Notes under the pieces: generated by a model
What the model was told of the DNA's origin: nothing
What the model saw: only the letters and a program-made list of their open reading frames with translations
Databases searched by the model: none
Program-made: the position numbers and the translations under genes
NCBI RefSeq assembly: GCF_000014345.1
Contig: NC_009879.1
Location: 248,001 to 312,000 of the forward strand
Direction of reading: 5' to 3'
From: Rickettsia canadensis str. McKiel
Lineage (GTDB): Bacteria; Pseudomonadota; Alphaproteobacteria; Rickettsiales; Rickettsiaceae
DNA length: 64,000 bases
Shown here: piece after piece, positions 42,899-53,576 of the stretch
Numbering within the stretch: the stretch's first letter is position 1
Layout of the letters: each line of letters opens with the position of its first letter

Positions 42899-42970
42899 CG
42901 GTGTTTACTAAGATAACAGCTAACTATATCAGTAAACACCGTTTTATTGATATAGTTAGCTGTTATCTTA
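42899..42970. repeat. Interlocked pair of perfect inverted repeats
   Basis: CGGTGTTTACT (42899-42909) pairs with AGTAAACACCG (42931-42941), and the 23-base TAAGATAACAGCTAACTATA-TCA (42909-42931) pairs with its exact complement at 42948-42970. Order is A-B-A'-B', so the two stems interlock like a pseudoknot and cannot both form as simple hairpins. Confidence 0.9.
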
Positions 42971-43440
42971 TAATTGGTTATTATGCCTAGTTGCTTTAAT
43001 TTATTTTTTGTTTCTAATGCATTATGACAAAATGTGAATCATATAAAGTATCTTTATTAGGAATTACACTATAAAGTACCAAACTATTTGTGGTTGGGTT
43101 AAAAATTTTTATTTAATATATTTCCATTTTTATACGAAGAAGCTGCAAATTGCCAAAGTAAATGCCAAGCTGTATCGTAATTCTTGAATAAGAATTACTT
43201 ACTTTTATTAAACGATATAGTAACAAGATATATATTTGACATTTTTTAAATAAAATTTACCTATTTCGCTAGGAATGCTGCCTTTTATAATTTAACTTAA
43301 TTGGAGTGTATGACTAAAAAAGATGAATATTTAGGAATAAATGCCTAAAAATAATAATAAGTATAAAGATAAAAACATAATTGAATTTGTAATAAAAGCA
43401 GAAATTGTCTTTCATCTTGGTTACTCAATATTTTAAACCT
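42971..43440. other. Decayed spacer
   Basis: About 470 bases, AT-rich, stops in all frames. A short plus-strand piece from about 43311 (MTKKDEYLGINA and a stop) is coding-like, but nothing can be named. Confidence 0.4.
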
Positions 43441-43477
43441 GCTTTGAAGAGGAGTATAAAATACTGCTCTCCAAAGC
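43441..43477 (-). terminator. Hairpin downstream of the 43.5-kb hypothetical gene
   Basis: GCTTTGAAGAGGAGTAT and ATACTGCTCTCCAAAGC form a 17-bp stem with two mismatches and a short AT loop, 12 bases past the stop codon of the minus-strand gene. No strong U-tract follows, so it may act as a 3' stabiliser more than as a terminator. Confidence 0.5.
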
Positions 43478-43488
43478 AAAGAAGTATA

Positions 43489-43902
43489 TTATACCCCTAA
43501 AGCTTTTTTACCTTTAGACTGTTCTTGTTCAACTGTTTGGGTATGAGATTTGGCTTGAGGGATTGCAAGGTCGACTACATGTTCATATCTAACACCGTTT
43601 TCAAGTAAAATCTGACCACATTTATTCACTTGAATCACATCTTCTTTAGAGAATTTATTTAAAATAATTTCTGTGATATCATAAAGAAATTTCCAAGATA
43701 ATTCTATTCTTTCTTGTAATGTTAGCTTTTTATTCTTTGGTTTTTTACTATTAAGAGCAACATTTTTGGTATTATCAACATTACTTCCTTTAGTAGGTAA
43801 TATATTTTTTTTACGTGCTGCTATTTTTTTATACATTAAAAATATTACTATTAATGCTAAGCAACCTATGGTAATTAAAATATGAATATGAGAATTAGAC
43901 AC
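43489..43902 (-). CDS. Hypothetical membrane protein (DUF2660-like)
   Basis: 137 residues from a GTG at 43902. One N-terminal membrane helix (about 5-24, HIHILITIGCLALIVIFLMY) precedes a basic linker (KKIAARKKNILPTKG) and a helical domain (KLTLQERIELSWKFLYDITE, then FSKEDVIQVNKCGQILLENG). It resembles small Rickettsia-restricted proteins such as DUF2660; I am not certain of the family and no function is known. The start overlaps the end of a decayed upstream gene (GTGTCTAA), suggesting it was the second gene of an operon. Confidence 0.6.
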   Translation of the reverse strand: MSNSHIHILITIGCLALIVIFLMYKKIAARKKNILPTKGSNVDNTKNVALNSKKPKNKKLTLQERIELSWKFLYDITEIILNKFSKEDVIQVNKCGQILLENGVRYEHVVDLAIPQAKSHTQTVEQEQSKGKKALGV

Positions 43903-45070
43903 TATTTGCTCTTCCTTGTTGTTGAGTTAAATTTTGTGTTTTAGAAAGCATGATAAGCACTGCTTCACCTAATATTAACTAAGCTAGCTATATCAGGAGC
44001 TAACTTTACAACTGCTAAGACCGGAAACGGTAATAAGTTAGTTTTTATTGCTCAACTTATAACATTGCCAAGTCCCTCTTACTGCCGGGTATTAATTCCT
44101 ACTATTTTTTACATTACTTGCAATTTCTGTAGCTTTTGCCACTGCTTTACATAAATAAGGATTCTATCTTTGCAGCAAAAGAAGCTTTTGGATTTTAATA
44201 CTTTTAATAATTCTGTTTTAGTTTCATTGAGATTATATTGATAATAGTATTCTTTACGGGATTTAATTTGTCAATATTTATATCTTTCGGCATTGCAATT
44301 TTAATATTACTTTTTAGTTCTACTATGTTTTCTTCTACTTTATCTTTAACTTTTTGGTATATATTTAACAACCTATACAACATTCTCTAGGGAAGCTTTA
44401 TTATTAGGATTTTTATTTGCTATTTCAATAATTTTTCGAGGCCGTTCTTTTGATATTTCTAAAATTGTGGCAACTTTCTCAGCTTTTGTATATCTTTTTA
44501 AGATTTTTATTGCCTTTAATTTCTTATCTCGTTTCTTTTATCATTATGCAATTTTGTTACTTTTGGCAATATCTTGTTAGAGTCAATAAGATTATTTATT
44601 TTTCAAATATTCTGCTTGTTTGGATAAATATCCCAAGAATCGGCATTTGAGTTGATATAACCTGACTAACATTAACATATTTTCTAATGATTTTCTAATT
44701 TGTTTATAAGCTCCAAGATAGAGTTTATCTAATTCTTGCTGAAATTTTAAAGCTTGTTCTAAAACGTTGAAACATTTTTCTATAATAATCCGGTCAAATA
44801 AAAAGATATCTTTTGTTTTTAACTGTTCTTGATATACTTACTCAAGTGTGCCGTGGATAGAGTAGTTAATTGTCCCATTAAAAATTTTTTCTATTGTTTC
44901 TACATCGATATTTTTAGTGTGAGATAATTCATTTAAAGAATTTTGTAAAATTATAAAATAAATGATCTTCTAAATCTTTTACATTTATTTTTAAAGTTGA
45001 CGGTAAACCACCTATTATCACTTATAGCTTAAAAGATGAATTTATTATTGCTAATTTTATAGTCTCTTTG
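43903..45070 (-). pseudogene. Long decayed minus-strand gene
   Basis: Minus-strand pieces in several frames: IIGGLPSTLKINVKDLEDHL, LQNSLNELSHTKNIDVETIE then KIFNGTINYSIHG, LKTKDIFLFDRIIIEKCFNV then LEQALKFQQELDKLYLGAYK, further on VKAVAKATEIASNVKNSRN, and finally IMLSKTQNLTQQQGRANSV with TAA overlapping the next gene's GTG. Helical, K/E/L-rich, over 1.1 kb. Possibly a large effector or antigen gene; no family can be assigned. A plus-strand open stretch at 44450-44650 is a shadow. Confidence 0.45.
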
Positions 45071-45079
45071 GTTGGTTAA

Positions 45080-45662
45080 AACCTCCATCTTCCAGATGCG
45101 AAAGCTTTAGCTTGCCATGTTGAGCCATGATGCGTTAGCATCATAAGCCCCATGACTCAATATAGCAACAAATCACGCACCGTTTACTATCATCGATATC
45201 ACATATAGTGTGGATTACAAAATATCGATACAAGGTATTAACCTATGACATCAAAAAGCGAGTGAGAGAAATTATTGCAGTAGTTGTAGAAGAACTCAAT
45301 GTTAAAATAGAAAATGGAGTAATATCAAGCGATCATATACATATATTTGCCAATATACCACCTCATATTAAAGTGAGTGAATTTGTGCAAAAAGCCAAAG
45401 GGAGATCATCAAAAAAAAATACAAGAAGAATTTCCAATATTAAGAAAAAAGTATTGGGGTAGACATTTATGGGTGGTAAGAGAATACTTTAGTGCGACTA
45501 GTGGTAATGTGACTGATGACATGATTAATGAATATATTAATAGACATACTGATGCTCATGAACCAGTAATGACTACTAATATAAGACTGGAATAAGCTTT
45601 AGCTTGATTCAGCGACTTCTAGTCGCTATAGACAAACTTTCATCTCTCAGATGAAAGTGATT
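45080..45662 (+). mobile_element. IS200-type insertion sequence, degenerate
   Basis: A broken tnpA (see next entry) is flanked by short subterminal hairpins: CATCTTCCAGATG at the left (about 45088-45100) and TCATCTCTCAGATGA at the right (about 45640-45655), plus GCGACTTCTAGTCGC downstream of the gene. IS200/IS605 elements lack terminal inverted repeats and carry such hairpins for single-strand transposition. No tnpB accompanies it. Ends are estimates. Confidence 0.65.
45152..45595 (+). pseudogene. tnpA: IS200-family Y1 transposase TnpA, two frameshifts
   Basis: ATG 45152 opens MTQYSNKSRTVYYHRYHI, then an apparent duplicated TA (CACATATAG) causes a stop; the next frame continues VWITKYRYKVLTYDIKKRVR, with the HUH motif in SSDHIHIFANIPPHIK. 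A run of nine A at 45412-45420 shifts the frame again; IQEEFPILRKKYWGRHLWVV then REYFSATSGNVTDDMINEYI completes it with the nucleophile Tyr in EYFSATSGN. All catalytic residues exist but in three frames. Normal length would be about 147 residues. Confidence 0.88.
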
Positions 45663-45908
45663 GATTGTTAATCCACTGAAGCAAGAAAAATCAATTATAA
45701 ACATAAAATTTATTAGTTTATTATCAAATGTTAATTTGAAAGCTTTATAATTATAAAATAAAATGTAAAATAGTTATCATTGCCCTTAAGATTAATTTTT
45801 GTTATATTATGTGCTAACTTGCTACAATAGATTTATGTTGTTTTATTGGGGTATTCTCACAAGATTAAACTACTCTAACTAACATATTATCAATTATTCA
45901 AAAAATTT
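45600..45908. other. Spacer between the IS200 relic and tolC
   Basis: Contains the right-end hairpins of the IS element (to about 45662) and about 240 AT-rich bases leading to tolC. No gene and no convincing promoter recognised. Confidence 0.5.
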
Positions 45909-47273
45909 ATGCGTAAATTAACTACATTTATTGTTATATTATTACTCACTAGTTCAGCTACTTCTGTTGATTTGCAGGAAGCTTTAACTGAAGGGTATAA
46001 GAATAATGAGGAGCTGAAAGCTGCGAGAATTAAATTTCTGAACTCAATTGAGAGTTTTCCACGAGCTTTTGCAGAGTTTATGCCTAGTGCCGGATTACAG
46101 ATTAATAGAAATAATACTAAAAATAAATATAATAAAAAATATGCAGATAGACTTGGTCTTATCCTAAGGGAAACAGATAGTGATCAAGGTGCATTCACAA
46201 TTGAGCAATCATTATTTAATGGTGGTTCTAGTGTTGCAGCTCTTAAAGCTGCTCAAGCAGGATTTAGAGCATCACGAGGCGAATATTATGCTGGCGAACA
46301 AAAAGTATTATTCAATTTAATAACTGTTTATCTTGATTGTTTTGAGAGCAAAGAGAAATATGATATTTCCGAAAGTAGGGTCCGTACTAACATACAACAA
46401 GTTAATACTGTTGAAGAAAAATTAAGGCTTGGAGAAGCAACAGCAATAGATATAGCTACTGCAAGAGCAGGGCTTGCAGCGGCAGAAACGAATAAGCTAG
46501 CTGCTTATGCTGATTTTCAAGGAAAAAAAGCAAATTTTATTAGAGTATTCGGAATAGCACCAACTAATATAACTATGCCTGATTTACCTAAAATGTTACC
46601 TGCTTCATTAGATGAGTTAACAAAAAAAGCTGCTAAGTTAAATCCTGATATTGATTCGGCAAGGCATAATGTGACTTCTGCTAAAGCCTCAGAAATGGCA
46701 GCAAAAGGAAAATTATTGCCGCAAGTAAGCGTAAAGTTGCAATCTGGTAGAACTCACTATAATCCGCAAGATCCAGTTGTACAAAATATAAACACTAAAA
46801 GTGTTACTACTACTCTTTCAGTAAATATACCTATTTATCCTGAAGGAGGAGCTCAATATTCGAGAATTAGATCGGCTCAGAATCAAACAAGAAATAGTGC
46901 AGTTCAGCTTGATAGTGCGATAAAGCAGACCCAAGCATGGGTTGTAAGTGTGTGGGAGGGATTTGAAGCAGCAAAATCACGTATTGTTGCAGCTAATCAA
47001 GGTGTGGACGCTGCTCAAATATCATATGATGGTACTGTGCAAGAAGAAATAGTCGGGTCTAAAACGATATTAGATGTTTTAACTGCTGAAGAAAAATTAT
47101 ATGAAGCGAAAATAACTCGTGTAGATGCGTATAAATCTTTAGTACTTGCGGCATATCACATGAAATTGTTAACCGGAGAGCTAACGGCTCAAAATTTAAA
47201 ACTTAAAGTAAAATATTTTAGTCCTGAAGAAGAGTTTAAGACTATTAAAAAGAAAATGTTTATAGGTTTCTAA
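45909..47273 (+). CDS. tolC: TolC family outer membrane channel
   Basis: 454 residues. Signal peptide MRKLTTFIVILLLTSSATS, then VDLQEALTEGYKNNEELKAA, the first of two structural repeats; the second starts near LDELTKKAAKLNPDIDSARH. QSLFNGGSSVAALKAAQAGF and LRLGEATAIDIATARAGLAA, with EEIVGSKTILDVLTAEEKLY, are conserved TolC blocks. It forms the trimeric outer-membrane exit duct for type I secretion and efflux. The next gene starts one base after its stop codon. It follows the IS200 relic and appears intact. Confidence 0.95.
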   Translation: MRKLTTFIVILLLTSSATSVDLQEALTEGYKNNEELKAARIKFLNSIESFPRAFAEFMPSAGLQINRNNTKNKYNKKYADRLGLILRETDSDQGAFTIEQSLFNGGSSVAALKAAQAGFRASRGEYYAGEQKVLFNLITVYLDCFESKEKYDISESRVRTNIQQVNTVEEKLRLGEATAIDIATARAGLAAAETNKLAAYADFQGKKANFIRVFGIAPTNITMPDLPKMLPASLDELTKKAAKLNPDIDSARHNVTSAKASEMAAKGKLLPQVSVKLQSGRTHYNPQDPVVQNINTKSVTTTLSVNIPIYPEGGAQYSRIRSAQNQTRNSAVQLDSAIKQTQAWVVSVWEGFEAAKSRIVAANQGVDAAQISYDGTVQEEIVGSKTILDVLTAEEKLYEAKITRVDAYKSLVLAAYHMKLLTGELTAQNLKLKVKYFSPEEEFKTIKKKMFIGF

Positions 47274-47274
47274 C

Positions 47275-47673
47275 GTGAGTATAGAAAGTAAGAAGAACCA
47301 AGATATGTCTATAGAAGACATATTAAAATCGATCAAAGGAGTAATTAACGAACCTAAAAATCCTATTCACGGAAATGATAGTGAGAATGAAGATATATTA
47401 GAGCTAACAGAGATAGTAAATCAAGTTGAAGAAGAAAAGTTAATATCCACTAAATCTGCTGAGGCCATAGGTGATATTTTGAAAAATTTTACCGATACTA
47501 TTAAAGATAAAAAACTGGATAACAATTTTCCATCTAAAAATGCACTTGAAGAATTAGTTGTTGAGATGTTAAAACCCGAACTTAAACTGTGGCTCGATAA
47601 AAATCTACCTTTACTTGTTAAAGAGTTAGTAGAGATTGAAATAAAGAAATTGGTGCAGAATAGTAAGCGGTAG
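47275..47673 (+). CDS. PopZ-like polar organising protein (DUF2497)
   Basis: 132 residues from GTG 47275; an ATG at 47305 is an alternative. QDMSIEDILKSIKGVINEP matches the N-terminal SMEEILASIR-type helix of PopZ that recruits client proteins. A middle acidic stretch (NDSENEDILELTEIVNQVEE) and a C-terminal helical oligomerisation region (LEELVVEMLKPELKLWLDKN then LPLLVKELVEIEIKKLV) complete the layout. PopZ forms pole-located condensates that anchor chromosome origins in Caulobacter. Its stop-to-start gap with tolC is one base, so translation is coupled. Confidence 0.82.
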   Translation: MSIESKKNQDMSIEDILKSIKGVINEPKNPIHGNDSENEDILELTEIVNQVEEEKLISTKSAEAIGDILKNFTDTIKDKKLDNNFPSKNALEELVVEMLKPELKLWLDKNLPLLVKELVEIEIKKLVQNSKR

Positions 47674-47680
47674 GGTAATT

Positions 47681-47814
47681 ATGTCATTCCAGCGAAAGCG
47701 GGAATCCAGAAAAATACCTTAATATAGATAGGTGCATATTTAAAAAAATAAACCTATAGCAAAACAAGTTTTTTATAGGTTTTACTCGAATCAAGCCTAC
47801 GCAGGAATGACATC
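47681..47814. repeat. Palindromic spacer repeat, type B
   Basis: ATGTCATTCCAGCGAAAGCG and AAGCCTACGCAGGAATGACA are the arms; the centre contains AACCTATAGCAAAACAAG and TTTTTTATAGGTTTTACT. Complete copy. Confidence 0.7.
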
Positions 47815-47852
47815 GATCCTATTATCAACTAAATTATTTAATAAATAATTAT

Positions 47853-49634
47853 ATGTTAAATAAATTATGTAAGATATTATTTTTTATCAAGCTGTTATTA
47901 ATGACAGGACAAAGTTATGCTGTACCTCCTACATTACCACCCTCATTACCTGATGTCGAAGTAGCTACTACCGAAGACAAGGAGTTTAGATATAATTCAG
48001 ATACTTCTATTTTTGATAAATTTAAGCAATTTTTTAGTAAACCACAAAAGAAATATATATCTCCTAAATCAACCAATGAACAAACTAAAACAGCTGATCA
48101 AGAAGAACCAAAGCTTTCACAAGAGCCTAATGAAAATGAACATGCTGATTCGTTTATGGATATCAGTAATGTAGTATTGCCTAGTGCTGCAAGTAATAAT
48201 GATGTGTATACAAATACCAATCATGAAAGTAGTGTAAATTTAGCTTCTTATGATAACATACCGGATATACAAGTTATGCAACAAGAACCTAGTGAGTCAG
48301 AAATAGCTGAGACTTTTATAGATATTGGGAGTACAAAGTTACCTAGTGCTACAAGTGATGAAATGCGTGATGCTGAAATTGCTGCTAATGTACATGATGA
48401 AAATCTAGCTTCCAATATTATAACTCGTAACAACATACCAAGACCGATGGTATCTATACCTCTGGCTCGTCCCGGAAGCTATGTAGTACCTCCATCACCG
48501 CCTGTGCAAATATATAAACCGACCAATTTGTTGGCTGTGCATAAGAAGCATATTCTGCTTAATCCACCTCCTGATGTTCATAAAACGCAAGAAAGCATAA
48601 TACCTATAGCACCACCTGCAACATCGTCTATACCTAATATGCCTGCTATTTCTCTGCCTGCGGTTAGTACACCGGTAACCCAAGATACTAACCCAAGTAC
48701 CATACCGGCAATAGTACCTCTGGTAGGAACTCCGGTAGTACCTAGTAATGTACCTGTACCGCTAGCAATGCCTACAGATCAACCGTCTACACAACCTATA
48801 ATGCCGAGTAGTACAAATACAGCTATTAGCACTACGCCTATAGTAGTCCCTGACACTAATTTTTCGGCAGATATAAATAACTCGCAAGAGACATTGACGG
48901 CTAGCTCGAATATACCGAAAAAACAAGATTGGAATACTCCGCTCATACCTGTTGTTGTAGTGAATCCTAATCAAAGTAAGTCTTCAGAGATGCAAGTTAA
49001 GAATAGTCAAACTACAAATAATCAAGAGAAATCACTACCGGTAAGCTCTCCAAATGTTATGATGCAAGAACAATATAATAACATAAATAATGAAACATTG
49101 GAATCGGCAACAAAATTTGTTAAAGATGAAACGCAAATGTTACTTTTACCTGATGATGATATAGTCCTTGGTAAACTAACGGAGCAAGCGACTTTAGAGC
49201 AGATGGATATGTATGCATATATAAGGCTATTCCAAAAGAAAGAAGAATGGATAGTAAATGCCGAAAGAAGAAAAGTTGTAGAGAGTTTTATTAAATATGA
49301 TAATGACATAAATAAAAAGAAAGATATTTATGCCAACCTATCTTATTATGGTGCAGTAGATAATGCTTTTAGAGCAGTGGATAGAAACAATCTTTTTGGG
49401 CTGCGTGCGTTACTTGATGTTTATCCGATATTGCAAGAAAAGAGCAGACTAGGTGAAACATTACTAACTGCTGCTACTTATAACGATAATTATTATTTAG
49501 CAAAATTTTTGGTCATACGCGGCATTAAAATTTCTACTTTAAATTATAAGTGTCAATATCCATTAGATATTGCCTTAGTTCAAGGAAATTCTAACATAGC
49601 GTGCATATTAATCAAAGCTAAAGGTTATAATTGA
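47853..49634 (+). CDS. Secreted proline-rich protein with C-terminal ankyrin repeats
   Basis: 593 residues. A signal peptide (FFIKLLLMTGQSYA, cleaved near 23) is followed by VPPTLPPSLPD. Residues about 90-137 and 144-197 are two similar copies of one segment (EPNENEHADSFMDI...LPSA and EPSESEIAETFIDI...LPSA). A long Pro/Thr/Ser-rich low-complexity region spans 195-400. The C-terminal 130 residues form ankyrin-like repeats (LFGLRALLDVYPILQEKSRL, GETLLTAATYNDNYYLAKFL, YPLDIALVQGNSNIACILIK). Not assigned to a named family. Sec-dependent export with a eukaryotic-like domain makes it a candidate host-interaction protein; that is inference. Flanked by a type B repeat and a hairpin. Confidence 0.8.
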   Translation: MLNKLCKILFFIKLLLMTGQSYAVPPTLPPSLPDVEVATTEDKEFRYNSDTSIFDKFKQFFSKPQKKYISPKSTNEQTKTADQEEPKLSQEPNENEHADSFMDISNVVLPSAASNNDVYTNTNHESSVNLASYDNIPDIQVMQQEPSESEIAETFIDIGSTKLPSATSDEMRDAEIAANVHDENLASNIITRNNIPRPMVSIPLARPGSYVVPPSPPVQIYKPTNLLAVHKKHILLNPPPDVHKTQESIIPIAPPATSSIPNMPAISLPAVSTPVTQDTNPSTIPAIVPLVGTPVVPSNVPVPLAMPTDQPSTQPIMPSSTNTAISTTPIVVPDTNFSADINNSQETLTASSNIPKKQDWNTPLIPVVVVNPNQSKSSEMQVKNSQTTNNQEKSLPVSSPNVMMQEQYNNINNETLESATKFVKDETQMLLLPDDDIVLGKLTEQATLEQMDMYAYIRLFQKKEEWIVNAERRKVVESFIKYDNDINKKKDIYANLSYYGAVDNAFRAVDRNNLFGLRALLDVYPILQEKSRLGETLLTAATYNDNYYLAKFLVIRGIKISTLNYKCQYPLDIALVQGNSNIACILIKAKGYN

Positions 49635-49653
49635 CGGTATTCTTTGCATAATT

Positions 49654-49682
49654 GTCATCCCGTGATCAAGTCATGGGATGAC
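49654..49682 (+). terminator. Hairpin after the ankyrin protein gene
   Basis: GTCATCCC (49654-49661) and GGGATGAC (49675-49682) form an 8-bp stem, followed eight bases later by a T-rich run. It also resembles the ends of type A repeats and may be a shrunken copy serving as terminator. Confidence 0.5.
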
Positions 49683-49797
49683 GTCGGATATTTTTTCTTA
49701 TCAAGATCATAATTCAAATAATTCTTGCAAAGCATAATTGCTTTTCTATATTAAATAGTTTAATTTAGGACAAAAAATAATTAATTACCTCCCTTGA

Positions 49798-51789
<1,992 letters not shown>

Positions 51790-51795
51790 AGAAAA

Positions 51796-51877
51796 ATGTC
51801 ACTACGTGGCTTGAGACCATCAGGGTCTTAGCAGTTTGTGATACAAGATCCCATGATCAACTCGTGGGATGACATTG
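51796..51877. repeat. Palindromic spacer repeat, type A
   Basis: ATGTCACTACGTGGCTTGAG and GATCAACTCGTGGGATGACA form the arms with a short centre. Starts 7 bases after the parE stop codon and may serve as its transcript end. Confidence 0.65.
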
Positions 51878-51957
51878 AAGAATTTTATTCACACATTGCT
51901 GATGCATCTTTCTCAATGACGTTAAAAACACAAAATTAAACACATATTTGGAGTATT

Positions 51958-53334
51958 ATGTTATTACGTTTAATTATAACACTATGGTTTAGTATAAATT
52001 CTATTTGTACATTTGCAGAAGAAGAAAAAGAACCTGAAAATAAAATATCGAATCAGGAAGCTTATAAGCAATTTCAAAACGTATTTGAACGTATAGAAAA
52101 GGATTACGTACAGATACCCGATAGGCAAAAAATGATAGATGCAGCAATTAACGGTATGTTAAATTCGCTTGATCCTCATTCAAGCTATTATACCGATGAG
52201 GATTTAGAAGATATTTTTACTTTTACAAAAGGTGAATTCGGCGGAATCGGTGTTGAAATAATGTATGATAGTGGAGTAATTAAGATAATATCTCCTATTG
52301 ACGATTTACCGGCTTTCAAAGCAGGGCTTAAAGGTGGGGATTATATAGTAGGCGTAAATGACGAATTAGTCTCTACACTCGGTCCTCATAAAGCTATAAA
52401 AGAAATGCGTGGTACAGCCGGTACTAAGGTTAAATTGTTGATAATTAAGGAAGAAGAGGCAAAACCGCAAGAAATAGAACTTACTCGTGAAATAGTAAAA
52501 ATCAAGCCGATCAAAGCACATTTAGAAAAAAATAATATTGCGTATATACGTATAACTACTTTTAATGAGTCAACAATTTCTGAGCTAAAAGCGGCGGTAA
52601 AGAAGTTGAAAATTGAAAGTAAAGATAACCTTAGAGGTATTATTCTTGATTTACGCAATAATGCTGGAGGTATACTCGATCAAGCTATTGCCGTTAGTGA
52701 TTATTTTATTGATTCCGGTGTAATTGTAACAACAAAAGGTAGAACTGCATCAAGTAATAGCGAAATTAAAGCAAATGAGTTTTCGTTAAAAGCTCCCAAA
52801 GTACCTATGATAGTTTTAATAAACGGTAATTCTGCCTCTGCCTCGGAAATAGTTGCTGGAGCTTTGCAAGATCATAAAAGAGCAATAATACTTGGTACTA
52901 AGTCTTTCGGCAAAGGATCAGTTCAGTCTTTAACACAAATCAATTCTAGGGCTGCCGTAAAACTCACCATATCTAAATATTACACCCCAAGTGGTCGTTC
53001 TATTCAAGCAGAAGGAATAGAGCCTGATATTATAATTGAGCCGGCAAAAGTCGAATATCCTGAGGTAAAAAAAATAGATAAGCGTTTTTCAGAGAGTTCT
53101 TTAAAAAATTACTTAAAGAATGATAATGAAAAAAATAAAGATCATTCATCTAAAAACAAAGATAGTAAAAAAGAAACAAAAACTAAAAATAATAAACAAG
53201 AAGAGAATGAATTATCGGAATTATACAAAAAAGATTATCAATTTGCTCGTGCTTATGATGTAATTACAGGGTTAATTATTAATAAGAAGTTGGAAACAAG
53301 CGATATTAAACAAGAAGATAAGGACAAAGAGTAA
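51958..53334 (+). CDS. ctpA: Carboxy-terminal processing protease (S41 family)
   Basis: 458 residues. N-terminal signal sequence (LLRLIITLWFSINSICTFA), then the cap region with LDPHSSYYTDEDL, a PDZ domain (about 93-165, GGIGVEIMYDSGVIKI and AGLKGGDYIVGVND) and the protease core with LDLRNNAGGILDQAIAVSDY. The Ser-Lys dyad is S294 in NGNSASASEIVAGAL and K319 in KSFGKGSVQ. The tail after 360 is lysine-rich and low-complexity. It trims C-termini of periplasmic proteins. Complete; followed by a type B repeat. Confidence 0.95.
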   Translation: MLLRLIITLWFSINSICTFAEEEKEPENKISNQEAYKQFQNVFERIEKDYVQIPDRQKMIDAAINGMLNSLDPHSSYYTDEDLEDIFTFTKGEFGGIGVEIMYDSGVIKIISPIDDLPAFKAGLKGGDYIVGVNDELVSTLGPHKAIKEMRGTAGTKVKLLIIKEEEAKPQEIELTREIVKIKPIKAHLEKNNIAYIRITTFNESTISELKAAVKKLKIESKDNLRGIILDLRNNAGGILDQAIAVSDYFIDSGVIVTTKGRTASSNSEIKANEFSLKAPKVPMIVLINGNSASASEIVAGALQDHKRAIILGTKSFGKGSVQSLTQINSRAAVKLTISKYYTPSGRSIQAEGIEPDIIIEPAKVEYPEVKKIDKRFSESSLKNYLKNDNEKNKDHSSKNKDSKKETKTKNNKQEENELSELYKKDYQFARAYDVITGLIINKKLETSDIKQEDKDKE

Positions 53335-53345
53335 TATCATTCTCT

Positions 53346-53509
53346 GTTATTCCCACTTTGTTGTATGGATCATCCCCTATGTCATACACGTGTAGGCAGG
53401 CGGAAAAAACCTTAATATAAAATTATATTAACAAAATAAACCTAAAAAACAAGTTTTTGTAGGTTTTACTGGATTCCCCCCCGGTCTACCTGGGGCATGA
53501 TATCCTAAA
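53346..53509. repeat. Palindromic spacer repeat, type B (diverged)
   Basis: The centre CTTAATATAAAATTATATTA and AACAAGTTTTTGTAGGTTTT match the copy at 47681. Arms (TTATTCCCACTTTG and GGATTCCCCCCCGGTCTACC) are diverged. Lies between ctpA and the histidine kinase. Confidence 0.55.
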
Positions 53510-53576
53510 CGTTTGTATAGGGGCCAAAGCTACAGGGTGATATCGGTGTTGAGCTAAAAAACTACTAGGTCTTGTA

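Noticed and set aside
44450..44650. Plus-strand membrane-like open frame
   Set aside because: It is the reverse of lysine/glutamate-rich minus-strand coding remains; A-rich codons read backwards give Phe/Leu-rich sequence.
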